Positions 23,625 to 31,232 of a stretch of DNA of 31,232 nt are shown piece by piece (positions within the stretch are counted from its first letter, which is position 1; every line of letters starts with the position of its first letter). The position numbers and the translations under genes are program-made. The DNA lies in NCBI GenBank assembly GCA_045120135.1, contig JBGVEN010000011.1:1-31232 (forward strand), given 5' to 3'. The notes under the pieces were generated by a model. The model was not told where the DNA came from and searched no databases. It worked only from the letters and a program-made list of their open reading frames with translations. The stretch is from SIG440 sp045120135. GTDB taxonomy: Bacteria; Bacillota; Clostridia; Monoglobales; Monoglobaceae.

Positions 23625-24866
23625 TTATCTGTTATATACTCCATCGTTTAAGTATGCAAGGAGGTCTTCCTTGCTCATATTGTCAATTCCAAGATATGAA
23701 AGATTGTAACGGCTTGTCTCAAAGAAGCTTGTTTTGTGCATTGCACCTGCCAAAATAATCATTGAGTCAATAATCGGAGTAGGAACGCCATACTGAACGC
23801 CAAGGTCGTGGTAAATCTTACAGCCAATCGGAACATCCTCAGTCATATAACGGTGATGGATTGTGTTAGGCCCTGTGTTACCTTCATCTGAGGGCTGGTC
23901 GAGCGGGAATACCACATTATCGTTACCGTCCTCATCAAGACCCATATATTCCTGTGTAAGAACACTGCGGCGTGAGAAGAACATTTCGTACTTATACTTG
24001 GGACAGCCAACGCCTATTGCTTCTGCCAGAGCGATTTCCTCATTGTAGAACTTATACTGAACCTCACAAATCGAGGGGCAAAGACCGTGCGAATACATTG
24101 AATATGTAGTCCTGTCATTTCCGCAGAAGATAACGCCCCAGTTTTCCATTGTAGAAACGCCGAGGACGGTTGCCGGAACATGGATAACGGGATTTACATT
24201 GGCGAAGTCAACATCCAGTACAGTATTTGCCTTTGCAGGACCGTCGCCGTAGGTTACGGCATCCATACAGGGCAGGTATTTTACAGATTCGAGGAAGTCG
24301 TCTGTGTCCGCCATAGGAAGCGCCGCACCTCTGAGCGAGATTGCTCTGTATTTTGCGCCTACATGAGGGAACTGGAACTTGCCTATGCTTTCAATTCTTG
24401 TACCATAAGGAGCAGATGACCATCCACCGATAATAACCTTTTTAGTACAGCCCAATTCACGCATAAGTCTGCGGAAAAGCAAGCATGCAAAGTTATCAGT
24501 AAACACATGGATAACCTGTCCATCTTCAAGATGGGGAATAAGTTCACGAAAAACCGCCTCATGCCCCCATGAGCCCATTGCAATAACAATCAAACCTGCA
24601 CCCTCAACTGCAGCCTTGATGTCTGTTGTAACAAGGTCAAAATGTGCACGGCCCGAACGCTCGAAGCAATACTTGTTTCTCTGAATTCCATCCAGAAGAA
24701 TACCGGTTTTGTCAACATCCTTAAGCGATGTTTTCGCAAAAGGCATAAGGTCAAACAATCGAACCTCACGTCCTGCAAGCTTCATATCAGCTGCACAGGT
24801 TTTGCCCACAGCACCGCCGCCAAGAACAGCAATGGGCATATCCTTTAAATATTCCATTTTACTCAT
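23625..24866 (-). CDS. NAD/NADP octopine/nopaline (opine) dehydrogenase family protein
   Basis: A 413-residue two-domain oxidoreductase. The N-terminal Rossmann domain begins IAVLGGGAVGKTCAADMKLAG (12-32), and the C-terminal domain is the opine dehydrogenase type, with VNPVIHVPATVLGVSTMENWG near 220 and NTIHHRYMTEDVPIG near 340. Family enzymes reductively join an amino acid to a keto acid, or act in reverse; substrate unknown. AGGAGGGAG precedes the ATG at 24866. It is divergent from an AraC regulator, which probably controls it. Confidence 0.88.
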   Translation of the reverse strand: MSKMEYLKDMPIAVLGGGAVGKTCAADMKLAGREVRLFDLMPFAKTSLKDVDKTGILLDGIQRNKYCFERSGRAHFDLVTTDIKAAVEGAGLIVIAMGSWGHEAVFRELIPHLEDGQVIHVFTDNFACLLFRRLMRELGCTKKVIIGGWSSAPYGTRIESIGKFQFPHVGAKYRAISLRGAALPMADTDDFLESVKYLPCMDAVTYGDGPAKANTVLDVDFANVNPVIHVPATVLGVSTMENWGVIFCGNDRTTYSMYSHGLCPSICEVQYKFYNEEIALAEAIGVGCPKYKYEMFFSRRSVLTQEYMGLDEDGNDNVVFPLDQPSDEGNTGPNTIHHRYMTEDVPIGCKIYHDLGVQYGVPTPIIDSMIILAGAMHKTSFFETSRYNLSYLGIDNMSKEDLLAYLNDGVYNR

Positions 24867-24911
24867 AATAACACTCCCTCCTAATTTCAGGAAAAATCAC
24901 ACTTTTTATTA

Positions 24912-24940
24912 ATTATATTAACACACATCACGCATTTCAA
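24912..24940 (-). promoter_or_regulatory. Promoter of opine dehydrogenase gene
   Basis: TTGAAA at 24935-24940 and TATAAT at 24912-24917 on the minus strand, 17-bp spacer. Confidence 0.85.
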
Positions 24941-24975
24941 TGCATAAAACGATTAAGTATTGATATTTTTGATAC

Positions 24976-25010
24976 TTTTATCAATAAAACTCTTGATTTT
25001 ATTGATAAAA
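24976..25010. promoter_or_regulatory. 14-bp inverted repeat over the AraC promoter (likely operator)
   Basis: TTTTATCAATAAAA (24976-24989) and its exact complement TTTTATTGATAAAA (24997-25010), 7 bp apart. It overlaps the araC-type gene's -35 box and is about 36 bp upstream of the divergent opine dehydrogenase -35, fitting autoregulation plus control of the neighbour. Confidence 0.72.
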
Positions 25011-25020
25011 AGAGTATACT
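24993..25020 (+). promoter_or_regulatory. Promoter of AraC-type regulator
   Basis: TTGATT at 24993-24998 and TATACT at 25015-25020, 16-bp spacer, inside the inverted repeat. Confidence 0.72.
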
Positions 25021-25043
25021 TTGTATCAGAGGTGTTACAAGTG

Positions 25044-25808
25044 ATGAACAAGGAACTACACAATATTGTTATTACCGACATAACTGACATTATTACATTT
25101 TCGTCATCCAAGGGTAGATATAAAAAAATTGAAAGCCGACCCACATACGGACTGTCCTTTTGCACAGAAGGGCAGATAACCTACACACATAAAGGGAACT
25201 TTTATGTATCTGACCCAAACCACGCTATAATTTTGCCCCAAAATGAAAGCTACACCCTTTTTGGTGACAAAAAGGGTGTATTTCCTGTTATTAACTTTAC
25301 CTGCCTTGATTTTTTGTGCGATACTATGCTTGTATTCCCCATCGAGAACGCCGAATCATTTATACACGACTACGAACAAATGAAGGCCTTGCAACTGTTT
25401 GAAAATAATCGAACAAAGATTTTTGGTATACTATACGGAATGATACATCGTCTTTTGCTTTCTGCAGACCCGAATTCAGGAATACTTACCCCGGCAATGA
25501 GATATCTTGAAAACAATTTTTCAGATCCTAATCTCAGCAACGCAATCCTGGCACAAAAATGCGAAATAAGCGAGGTATATTTCCGCAAGCTGTTTTACAA
25601 GCAGTACCGGACAACACCAAAGCAATTTGTTATTGATATCCGCATTGACAAAGCTAAGCAGCTTCTGGCTGACGGAGTTTTTAAGATTAACGCCATCTCG
25701 GAAAAATGCGGATTTTCCAACCCCTACCACTTCTGCAGGGTATTCAAAAACAAAACCGGACTTACCCCTACCGAGTATTCAAGGCAGAACAGAATTCGCA
25801 TTATATAA
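25044..25808 (+). CDS. AraC-family transcriptional regulator
   Basis: A 254-residue regulator: an N-terminal cupin-like ligand domain (about 1-110) and a C-terminal pair of helix-turn-helices (about 155-250), the second being ISEKCGFSNPYHFCRVFKNKTGLTPTEYSR, a textbook AraC signature. The ATG at 25044 follows AGAGGTG by 9 nt; a longer reading from 24960 would begin upstream of the promoter. It probably activates the divergent opine dehydrogenase gene and represses itself through the inverted repeat (inference). Its last 8 bases overlap the end of the facing gene. Confidence 0.9.
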   Translation: MNKELHNIVITDITDIITFSSSKGRYKKIESRPTYGLSFCTEGQITYTHKGNFYVSDPNHAIILPQNESYTLFGDKKGVFPVINFTCLDFLCDTMLVFPIENAESFIHDYEQMKALQLFENNRTKIFGILYGMIHRLLLSADPNSGILTPAMRYLENNFSDPNLSNAILAQKCEISEVYFRKLFYKQYRTTPKQFVIDIRIDKAKQLLADGVFKINAISEKCGFSNPYHFCRVFKNKTGLTPTEYSRQNRIRII

Positions 25809-26232
25809 TGCGTTCCATAGCTATATGAACAACGCCTTCCTCCATATACTCGTCAGAGCAAATCTTGAACCCGAACTTTTCATAAAACCCGACGGCGTGC
25901 TTTTGGGAGCTTATATGTATCTTTTTACATTTAAAAGTCTCTTTAATTGCATCAAGACTTTTTTCCATTAATTCACGGCCTGTACCATTACCCTGTCTAA
26001 GTGTGAGTACTCTGCCAACCTTCACCGTTTCACTATTCTCAGAAAACGCCCTTAAATACGCAATTACTCTACCGTCCTGTTCCATAAAGCAATGCAGGCT
26101 TTTGTAATCCATATCGTCAAGGTCCTGACAGATGATGTTTTGCTCGAGCAAAAACACCTCTGTTCGGGACTTTATTATTTCATACAGTTCAGTTGTTGTC
26201 AGTTTCTCGAATGTTTTTGATTTAAATTCCAT
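25801..26232 (-). CDS. ElaA-like GNAT acetyltransferase
   Basis: A 143-residue GNAT protein of the ElaA type: YEIIKSRTEVFLLEQNIICQDLDDMD near the N-terminus and acetyl-CoA motif VGRVLTLRQGNGTGRELM near 79-96. Acceptor unknown. The ATG at 26232 follows AGAGGA; longer readings would overlap the upstream gene. It is the last gene of a six-gene run and ends tail to tail with the AraC gene. Confidence 0.88.
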   Translation of the reverse strand: MEFKSKTFEKLTTTELYEIIKSRTEVFLLEQNIICQDLDDMDYKSLHCFMEQDGRVIAYLRAFSENSETVKVGRVLTLRQGNGTGRELMEKSLDAIKETFKCKKIHISSQKHAVGFYEKFGFKICSDEYMEEGVVHIAMERII

Positions 26233-26245
26233 GGTTATTCCTCTT

Positions 26246-26863
26246 TTACCCCTTGAACCCAAGCGCCTTGAGTATTTTGTCAGCAAGCATATTGTAGCCC
26301 TCCTCAGTATAATGAACACCGTCATTATGAAGAAGATGCTTGTTCTGTAACGATTCGGCATAAAGATCTATCACGGGCAAACTGTATTTTTCCGCAATTT
26401 CTGATGCAATTTTGTTTCTTACTGTTACTCTTTTCTCTCGTTCATCATCTACAATATGAGTGGTAAGAACTACAAAAAGTGGCGTGTTCTTGAATTCCTC
26501 CAAAAGAAACACTATCATTTTCTCATAGTACGCCTTATAATCTGTCTCATCATCAAGATGCCAGCCATGGAGACCGTTATTAAAAAGAACTGCATTTCTC
26601 CGCGGTTGCTGTTTTGCAAAAAAGCTGAGCGAATCCGCAAAGTAAGGATTGTCAATACCTTTTGATGTGCCAAAGCCGTCAAATAACAACTTTTTATCGG
26701 TCTTTTGCGTTGCAATTCTCCGAATTCCGCAAGAGATTGAATCGCCTATATACAAAACTCTTTGTATTTTTTCATCGTATGCAAACTCAAGCCACGTATT
26801 ATCCCATTCGTAGGTTTCGTAAATTCTCTTTTCGTTACCTGCTTCGTATGTAAATTCGTTCAT
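26246..26863 (-). CDS. SGNH hydrolase
   Basis: A 205-residue SGNH esterase. Catalytic Ser in YIGDSISCG near 38-46, Gly/Asn blocks in LFNNGLHGWHLDD near 93-105, Asp/His in HNDGVHYTEEGY near 178-189. No signal peptide. It is unlike the larger SGNH protein at 22373. AAGGAG precedes the ATG. It sits between a D-aminoacylase gene and a GNAT gene, which hints at acyl-group removal and addition on a shared class of metabolite (inference). Confidence 0.88.
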   Translation of the reverse strand: MNEFTYEAGNEKRIYETYEWDNTWLEFAYDEKIQRVLYIGDSISCGIRRIATQKTDKKLLFDGFGTSKGIDNPYFADSLSFFAKQQPRRNAVLFNNGLHGWHLDDETDYKAYYEKMIVFLLEEFKNTPLFVVLTTHIVDDEREKRVTVRNKIASEIAEKYSLPVIDLYAESLQNKHLLHNDGVHYTEEGYNMLADKILKALGFKG

Positions 26864-26882
26864 TTTTATCGCTCCTTATTTT

Positions 26883-28475
26883 TTATGCGTTATGTCTGAT
26901 TACCTGGCCCGGATACTTGCCCGTGAGTTTCATATCGTGGTATACAACTTCGCCGCCAACGATTACATAATCAATTCCCTCAGTAAGGCTGTTTGAATTG
27001 CTGTACGTAGCCGTATCATGTAGGTTATTGTAATCAAAAATCACCAAATCAGCATCATACCCATCCTTGATTACCCCCTTGTTCTTGACAAGCAGGTATT
27101 CGGCAGTTAGTCCTGTCATTTTATGGATTGCCTGTTCAAGGGTCAGAACACCTTTTTCCTTTACAAAATATGTTATTGCGTGAGGGAATGTTGCAGTTGT
27201 TCTGGGATGTCCTTTTTCATCCCAGCTTCTGGTTATACCGTCGCTACCCACAACGCAGTATGGGTCACGGATGATATCACACACATCCTCGTCGCACATA
27301 CTTGAATAAACACCGCCCGCTGAACAGTTATTAGCAACACACATATCAAAAAATGCTGTCCACGGCTCCTTGCCGATAAGCTTTGCATATTCCGAAACAT
27401 ATCTACCCTCAGCTTCGGGAGTCTTTGTTGCGTAGTAAACATATACACCGTCCCAACCGCCTGCATTGAGAAAGAAATTATCATACGGAGTTTTGGGGTC
27501 TTCCATCTCCGCTTTAATCTGAGCACGGAATTCGGGGGTCTTAAGTTTCTCCGTCAACGCACCATAACCACCTGCAAGATGCCACGGCGGCATACAAGCA
27601 TTAATGGTTGTCATACACTTGGGGTATGGGTACTGGTCGCAAATAACACGGATTCCCTCGTCATTTGCTTTATGTATTAGCTCGAGAGTTTCTTTCTGTC
27701 TGCCCCAGTTTGCCTTGCCCATAATCTTATGGTGCGAAATATTTATGCGTGAACCTGTCTTGCGGCCTATATCAATAACCTCTTTTACAGCATCAGTTAC
27801 AAGTTCAGCTTCGTTACGCATATGGCTTGCATAAATACCGTTGAACGGTGCAATAACCTTTGCAAGCTCCAACACCTCATTTTCCTCAGCATAGCATCCG
27901 GGAGTGTAGATAAGACCGGTCGAAAGACCTGCCGCTCCCGACTCCATTGCTTCACGGAGCAAGCCTTTCATTTTGTCCAGTTCCTTATCTGTTGCAGGGC
28001 GGTTTTCCATACCCATAACCGAAATACGGAGTGCGTTATGTCCCACAAGAAACCTGACATTTGCGGTTTTGGGCTGCTTTTCCGCATACTGCAGATATCT
28101 TTCAAAGCTTGTCCAGTTTGGCATATCGTCCGGGAACCAGGTTGTTCCCACAGAAAGCATATTTTTCAAATCATCAATATTATCCGGATTAACCGGTGCC
28201 GGCGAAGAACCACAATGCCCTGCCAGCTCGGTTGTAACACCCTGATTGGTTTTAAAAAGGTGTGCATCCTCGCAGCCTAAAATAAAATCACCATGAGAAT
28301 GGGCGTCAATAAAGCCCGGAACCACAAATCTCCCCGCTGCGTCAATTACTCTTTCCGACTCTTCGTTTCCCTTTGCCATAACAATTTTCCCGTCCTTGAT
28401 GCCGACACAACCACTATATGCTGGTGCTCCTGTTCCGTCAATAATTTTTGCATTTTTGATTAAACAATTAAGCAT
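26883..28475 (-). CDS. N-acyl-D-amino-acid deacylase (D-aminoacylase)
   Basis: A 530-residue amidohydrolase-superfamily enzyme releasing D-amino acids from their N-acyl forms. Metal-site residues are in place: VPGFIDAHSHGD (His59, His61), Cys88 in the AGHCGSSPAP segment, His218 (ASHMR), the SHHK pair (248-249) and Asp412 (VVGSDGITRSW). HPRTTATFP and the C-terminal KDGYDADLVIFD are typical. Cytoplasmic by sequence. It is followed by an SGNH hydrolase gene and preceded by dtd, another D-amino-acid-related gene. Confidence 0.92.
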   Translation of the reverse strand: MLNCLIKNAKIIDGTGAPAYSGCVGIKDGKIVMAKGNEESERVIDAAGRFVVPGFIDAHSHGDFILGCEDAHLFKTNQGVTTELAGHCGSSPAPVNPDNIDDLKNMLSVGTTWFPDDMPNWTSFERYLQYAEKQPKTANVRFLVGHNALRISVMGMENRPATDKELDKMKGLLREAMESGAAGLSTGLIYTPGCYAEENEVLELAKVIAPFNGIYASHMRNEAELVTDAVKEVIDIGRKTGSRINISHHKIMGKANWGRQKETLELIHKANDEGIRVICDQYPYPKCMTTINACMPPWHLAGGYGALTEKLKTPEFRAQIKAEMEDPKTPYDNFFLNAGGWDGVYVYYATKTPEAEGRYVSEYAKLIGKEPWTAFFDMCVANNCSAGGVYSSMCDEDVCDIIRDPYCVVGSDGITRSWDEKGHPRTTATFPHAITYFVKEKGVLTLEQAIHKMTGLTAEYLLVKNKGVIKDGYDADLVIFDYNNLHDTATYSNSNSLTEGIDYVIVGGEVVYHDMKLTGKYPGQVIRHNA

Positions 28476-28498
28476 AAACCTCTCAACCTTTCATCATT

Positions 28499-28948
28499 TT
28501 ATAAAATTTCTTTACTGTCAAGAACAACGGTAAATGGTCCATCATTCACCAAAGATACTTTCATATCGGCACCAAAAATTCCGTGCTGTGTACGTCTGAA
28601 TAATTCCTTGCACCGATTAAGTACATACTCATAAAGCTCCTCTGCCATAGCAGGGTTACCTGCATTAACAAAGCTTGGGCGATTACCCTTTCTGCAATCC
28701 GCATATAGTGTGAACTGCGACACAACGAGCACCTCACCATCAATTTGTCCGATGTTTAAATTAATTTTATCTTCATCATCCTTAAAAATTCTCAGCCTTG
28801 CAACCTTTTCAATCATCTTGTCGGCAATTTCCTTTGTATCGTCGTTAGAAACGCCCAAAAGCAGAAGATATCCCTCGCCTATCTGCCCGCAGATATCGCC
28901 ATCCACCTCCACCTTGGCTTCCAAAACTCTTTGTATAACAATCTTCAT
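28499..28948 (-). CDS. dtd: D-aminoacyl-tRNA deacylase
   Basis: A 149-residue DTD enzyme that hydrolyses D-aminoacyl-tRNA and glycyl-tRNA-Ala, keeping D-residues out of proteins. Both active-site motifs are clear: SQFTLYADCRKGNRPSF from Ser77 and NDGPFT (135-140) near the C-terminus. Full family length. AAAGGAG precedes the ATG at 28948. In many Firmicutes dtd follows relA; here it is beside a D-aminoacylase gene, a fitting D-amino-acid context. Confidence 0.97.
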   Translation of the reverse strand: MKIVIQRVLEAKVEVDGDICGQIGEGYLLLLGVSNDDTKEIADKMIEKVARLRIFKDDEDKINLNIGQIDGEVLVVSQFTLYADCRKGNRPSFVNAGNPAMAEELYEYVLNRCKELFRRTQHGIFGADMKVSLVNDGPFTVVLDSKEIL

Positions 28949-28967
28949 TTAATTTACTCCTTTATAA

Positions 28968-29279
28968 CTATATATCTTCATCAAGTGCTTCAATATAAAA
29001 GCTTACCGGTCTAAATCCATCATTGCACGAAATCATAGCAGATTTAGGATTTTTCATCCAACCGTCATAGAAATTCTCACCGCCATGCGACAACGCCATT
29101 ACAAATGGAGACATACTTTCCCACGCGCTGTCACAAAGTCCCTCGGGTTTTTCCCATCCATTTGCAATAAAGACTTGTCCTTCTTTTAAGCTGCAAGCGT
29201 GCTCTATCGGATTTTCATATTTTTCTATCAAATCGTCATATTGAGACATTCTCATTACGGTTATACGGCATTTTTTCAT
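28968..29279 (-). CDS. TIGR04076-like small protein
   Basis: A 103-residue soluble protein resembling the TIGR04076 family: a start of KKCRITVMR, central CSLKEGQVF and EGLCDSAWESM, then CNDGFRPVSFYIE at the C-terminus, with conserved cysteines. The function of the family is unknown. AAAGGAAA precedes the ATG. It is the second gene of the six-gene minus-strand run. Confidence 0.8.
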   Translation of the reverse strand: MKKCRITVMRMSQYDDLIEKYENPIEHACSLKEGQVFIANGWEKPEGLCDSAWESMSPFVMALSHGGENFYDGWMKNPKSAMISCNDGFRPVSFYIEALDEDI

Positions 29280-29302
29280 AGCAATTATTTTCCTTTCAAA
29301 AG

Positions 29303-29989
29303 CTAATTGGTCTTTTTCAGAGTTCTTAAATACTGTTTTTTCTCTTTTGAAATTCTTAGACTTTCAATTGCCTTTTGTATCGTTTTATTATGAGTCCAGA
29401 CATCAAGCACTTCCTTTTCTATATAAGGCAGAGTCTTCTCATACCGTTTTGCAAGAGCTGTTGCAAAGTACCATGCCCGCATCATATTGATATAATACTC
29501 ATTTAATTTAATATCAGCAACCATCGCAAGGTAATCCTCATTAAAATTCTCATCAAGATAAAAACTCATTAATAAATTTATTGCGTATCTTACAGCATAA
29601 ACATCCTTTGACTTAATCCATCTTTTTATATGCTTTAGCAGTTTTTCAGGCTCTTTTTTCAAAACCTTTGGTTTCATACAGTCACATGTCGACCAGTTAT
29701 CTATGTAAGGCAAAAAAGCATCCAGCTTTTCTATACATCCGTCAAAGTCCTGCTCTCTTTCAATTAAAAATGCGTGAAGATTATTTTCCTCAAAATATTT
29801 ATGTGGGAGTTCACTCAAAAAACTTTCATAATTCTCCAGGCTCTTTGCATACTTTCTTAGAATTGGAGTCCGTATTCCAATAACCTTGCTTTTATCAATT
29901 GTCGGCATAAGTCTTGAGCTAAACTCTCTGTATTCTTCTTCACCCATTGAAATAAGTGTTTTCTGTATAATTGTTTTTATAACAATCAC
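29303..29989 (-). CDS. DNA alkylation repair protein, AlkD-like
   Basis: A 228-residue all-helical HEAT-repeat protein of the AlkD family, which excises bulky or cationic alkylated bases. Typical features: VIGIRTPILRKYAK near 37-50, DNWSTCDCMKPK near 96-107, and AWYFATALAKRYEKTLPYIE near 170. The start is uncertain: GTG at 29989 has little ribosome site ahead of it and itself lies inside GATGAGGTG, so a non-standard start a few codons later is possible. First gene of the six-gene run; no convincing promoter was found in the 68 bp upstream. Confidence 0.88.
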   Translation of the reverse strand: MIVIKTIIQKTLISMGEEEYREFSSRLMPTIDKSKVIGIRTPILRKYAKSLENYESFLSELPHKYFEENNLHAFLIEREQDFDGCIEKLDAFLPYIDNWSTCDCMKPKVLKKEPEKLLKHIKRWIKSKDVYAVRYAINLLMSFYLDENFNEDYLAMVADIKLNEYYINMMRAWYFATALAKRYEKTLPYIEKEVLDVWTHNKTIQKAIESLRISKEKKQYLRTLKKTN

Positions 29990-30057
29990 CTCATCGTTTG
30001 CGTCAGAGTAGGAAAGAAATTAATTTTTTCAGGACAACATAGCCGTCCCAATGTTTT

Positions 30058-30681
30058 TTACCCTTGGAAATCAAGATTATCTTCATTTTTGTATCCGATT
30101 ATCGTAGCTGGAACACCTGCTACAATGGCATTTTCGGGAACATCTTTAACAACAACGGCACCTGCCGCTGCTAAGCTGCCTGAATGCATTGTTATATCAC
30201 CAAGCACTTTTGCACCGCAGGTAACAGATACGTTATCTTCTAAAGCAGGAGGGCAGGCTCCGTTTTTATAGCCAATGGTCACTTGCTGATATATTCTACA
30301 ATTTTCGCCTATTTTTTTTGCAGTTATAATAGTAGCAAAGCCATGCTGAATATACAATCCTCCGCCTATATCTTCAGTATATATGTATAAGCTTTCCATT
30401 GGTTTCCATAATAGACGGGTAATTGCAAAATGCACCATAGACACAAATGAGCGCGATGGATTTTTTAACCGATGCTGAATAAGATTGCGAAATTCTTTTT
30501 TATATGTCATATACCAATTAAGTGATTCAAACAAATTGAATTGTATCTGGTCAATTTGGTTCCATCTCGCAACATCCATTTTAATCAAATTTTTTTGTTT
30601 AGAACACAATACACATAGATAAACAGGGAGTGTTCTCAGGTAGTTTAAAACAGCAAACAATCTTTTACCAATACCTGGCAT
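30058..30681 (-). CDS. Serine acetyltransferase-like hexapeptide-repeat protein
   Basis: A 207-residue left-handed beta-helix acetyltransferase: a helical N-terminal region (about 1-90), then hexapeptide repeats (IGGGLYIQHGFATIITAKKIGENCRIYQQVTIG to VVVKDVPENAIVAGVPATIIG). The repeat block is close to serine acetyltransferase and to exopolysaccharide acetyltransferases. The N-terminal region does not clearly match CysE, so a sugar acceptor is as likely as serine. AAGGAAGG precedes the ATG at 30681. It is a lone gene behind an AT-rich palindrome. Confidence 0.82.
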   Translation of the reverse strand: MPGIGKRLFAVLNYLRTLPVYLCVLCSKQKNLIKMDVARWNQIDQIQFNLFESLNWYMTYKKEFRNLIQHRLKNPSRSFVSMVHFAITRLLWKPMESLYIYTEDIGGGLYIQHGFATIITAKKIGENCRIYQQVTIGYKNGACPPALEDNVSVTCGAKVLGDITMHSGSLAAAGAVVVKDVPENAIVAGVPATIIGYKNEDNLDFQG

Positions 30682-30703
30682 TTATTTTTCCTTCCTTCCT
30701 ATC

Positions 30704-30731
30704 AAAGTATATTATAATTATAATATACTTT
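30704..30731. promoter_or_regulatory. 28-bp perfect palindrome upstream of acetyltransferase gene
   Basis: AAAGTATATTATAA followed directly by its exact complement, entirely AT apart from one G and one C. It includes TATAAT on both strands and lies 23 bp upstream of the ATG, so it can be the -10 region and an operator at once. A TTGATA lies upstream on the minus strand, but the spacing to TATAAT (15 or 22) is poor. Confidence 0.6.
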
Positions 30732-30851
30732 TTTATTTATCAAAATTACTGTACCTTATCTGACATAAAACTTGAATTATATTTATCATAAGCAATCCGT
30801 GACATAATTATATATAGTATATCACAAACAATAAAAAAAGACAAGTTACAA

Positions 30852-30883
30852 AAAAAAGACTATCTAAAAAGATAGTCTTTTTT
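30852..30883 (-). terminator. Terminator of the rRNA/tRNA transcript
   Basis: AAAAAAGACTATC (30852-30864) pairs with GATAGTCTTTTTT (30871-30883) around TAAAAA, directly after tRNA-Glu; T-run on the minus strand. Confidence 0.9.
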
Positions 30884-30957
30884 GGTGACTCCGAGGGGAA
30901 TCGAACCCCTGTTACCGCCGTGAAAGGGCGGTGTCTTAACCGCTTGACCACGGAGCC
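30883..30957 (-). tRNA. tRNA-Glu (anticodon TTC)
   Basis: A 75-nt tRNA with encoded CCA: acceptor GGCTCCG/CGGAGTC (one G-U pair), anticodon stem CCGCC/GGCGG around CTTTCAC, T loop GTTCGATTC. Confidence 0.97.
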
Positions 30958-30960
30958 ATA

Positions 30961-31036
30961 TGGCTCCCCCTGCTGGGCTTGAACCAGCGACATCATGATT
31001 AACAGTCATGCGCTCTACCGACTGAGCTAAGGAGGA
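30961..31036 (-). tRNA. tRNA-Asn (anticodon GTT)
   Basis: A 76-nt tRNA with encoded CCA: acceptor TCCTCCT/AGGGGGA, anticodon stem CATGA/TCATG around CTGTTAA, T loop GTTCAAGCC. It is 3 nt from tRNA-Glu in the same transcript. Confidence 0.97.
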
Positions 31037-31043
31037 ATATATA

Positions 31044-31062
31044 CCCGGATTTAAAATCCGGG
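31044..31062 (-). other. Hairpin between 5S rRNA and tRNA-Asn
   Basis: CCCGGATT and AATCCGGG pair around TAA. With no T-run on the minus strand, it is likely a processing stem of the precursor, not a terminator. Confidence 0.7.
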
Positions 31063-31067
31063 ATTTG

Positions 31068-31184
<117 letters not shown>

Positions 31185-31232
31185 TATATGTCAAACACCT
31201 TACGGTGTCTTGACCTCAATATTCGTTGTGTC

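Noticed and set aside
24960..25043. Longer N-terminus for the AraC regulator, adding a hydrophobic 28-residue segment
   Set aside because: The segment is read from the promoter and inverted repeat; a good ribosome site precedes the ATG at 25044.
26187..26206. CAGTTGTTGTCAG near the start of the ElaA-like gene, considered as an operator copy
   Set aside because: Not palindromic in the right register and inside coding sequence.

Overview
The window looks like chromosomal DNA of an AT-rich, Gram-positive, anaerobic Clostridia-type Firmicute, probably a gut Oscillospirales or Lachnospirales relative. Evidence: strong AGGAGG-type ribosome sites, sigma-A promoters with 16-17 bp spacers, a T-box leader, a yybP-ykoY manganese riboswitch, a remnant of the sporulation sigma factor sigG, a Na+-pumping decarboxylase beta subunit, and tRNA genes with encoded CCA. 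No phage, plasmid, insertion sequence or CRISPR array was seen.

Layout. 1-2880 (minus): a sodium:solute symporter followed by an acyl-CoA synthetase-like gene cut by the window edge, read from one promoter through a T-box leader with a tyrosine (TAC) specifier. 2885-4993 (plus): a fusion of an XRE helix-turn-helix with a BadF/NAGK-type sugar kinase domain, then murQ. 5036-7867 (minus): a double-SIS MurQ/GKRP-like protein and an Eis-like acetyltransferase. 7949-9456 (plus): an NCS2 nucleobase permease. 9470-10957 (minus): pyruvate kinase. 11047-12436 (plus): a decarboxylase beta subunit and a 37-residue gamma-like peptide. 12465-14141 (minus): a Mn riboswitch, mntP, a TetR regulator and a cupin. 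14216-15170 (plus): a creatininase-family hydrolase. 15152-15833 (minus): a deoxyinosine DNA glycosylase and tRNA-Leu. 15838-18021 (minus): a TIM-barrel glycoside-hydrolase-like protein. 18036-19491 (minus): truncated sigG and an EamA exporter. 19551-23502 (minus): SGNH hydrolase, trkA, trkH. 23504-25808: opine dehydrogenase divergent from an AraC regulator. 25801-29989 (minus): a compact six-gene run (AlkD-like, TIGR04076-like, dtd, D-aminoacylase, SGNH hydrolase, ElaA-like GNAT). 30058-30731 (minus): a serine-acetyltransferase-like protein. 30852-31184 (minus): the 3' end of an rRNA operon (5S, tRNA-Asn, tRNA-Glu).

How the parts work together. The most striking part is 1-8000. A near-identical palindrome (CAACTGTYAGTTG) occurs at 2885-2897 and 7889-7901. 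At both sites it lies exactly 21 bp upstream of the -35 box of a leftward TTGACT-N17-TAAAAT promoter. This links the symporter/ligase operon to the double-SIS/acetyltransferase operon. The natural candidate to bind it is the XRE-kinase fusion encoded beside the first site. I infer an amino-sugar or cell-wall-sugar regulon in which a hexokinase-fold protein is itself the transcription factor and a GKRP-like double-SIS protein lacking one catalytic glutamate is co-regulated. None of this has been tested.
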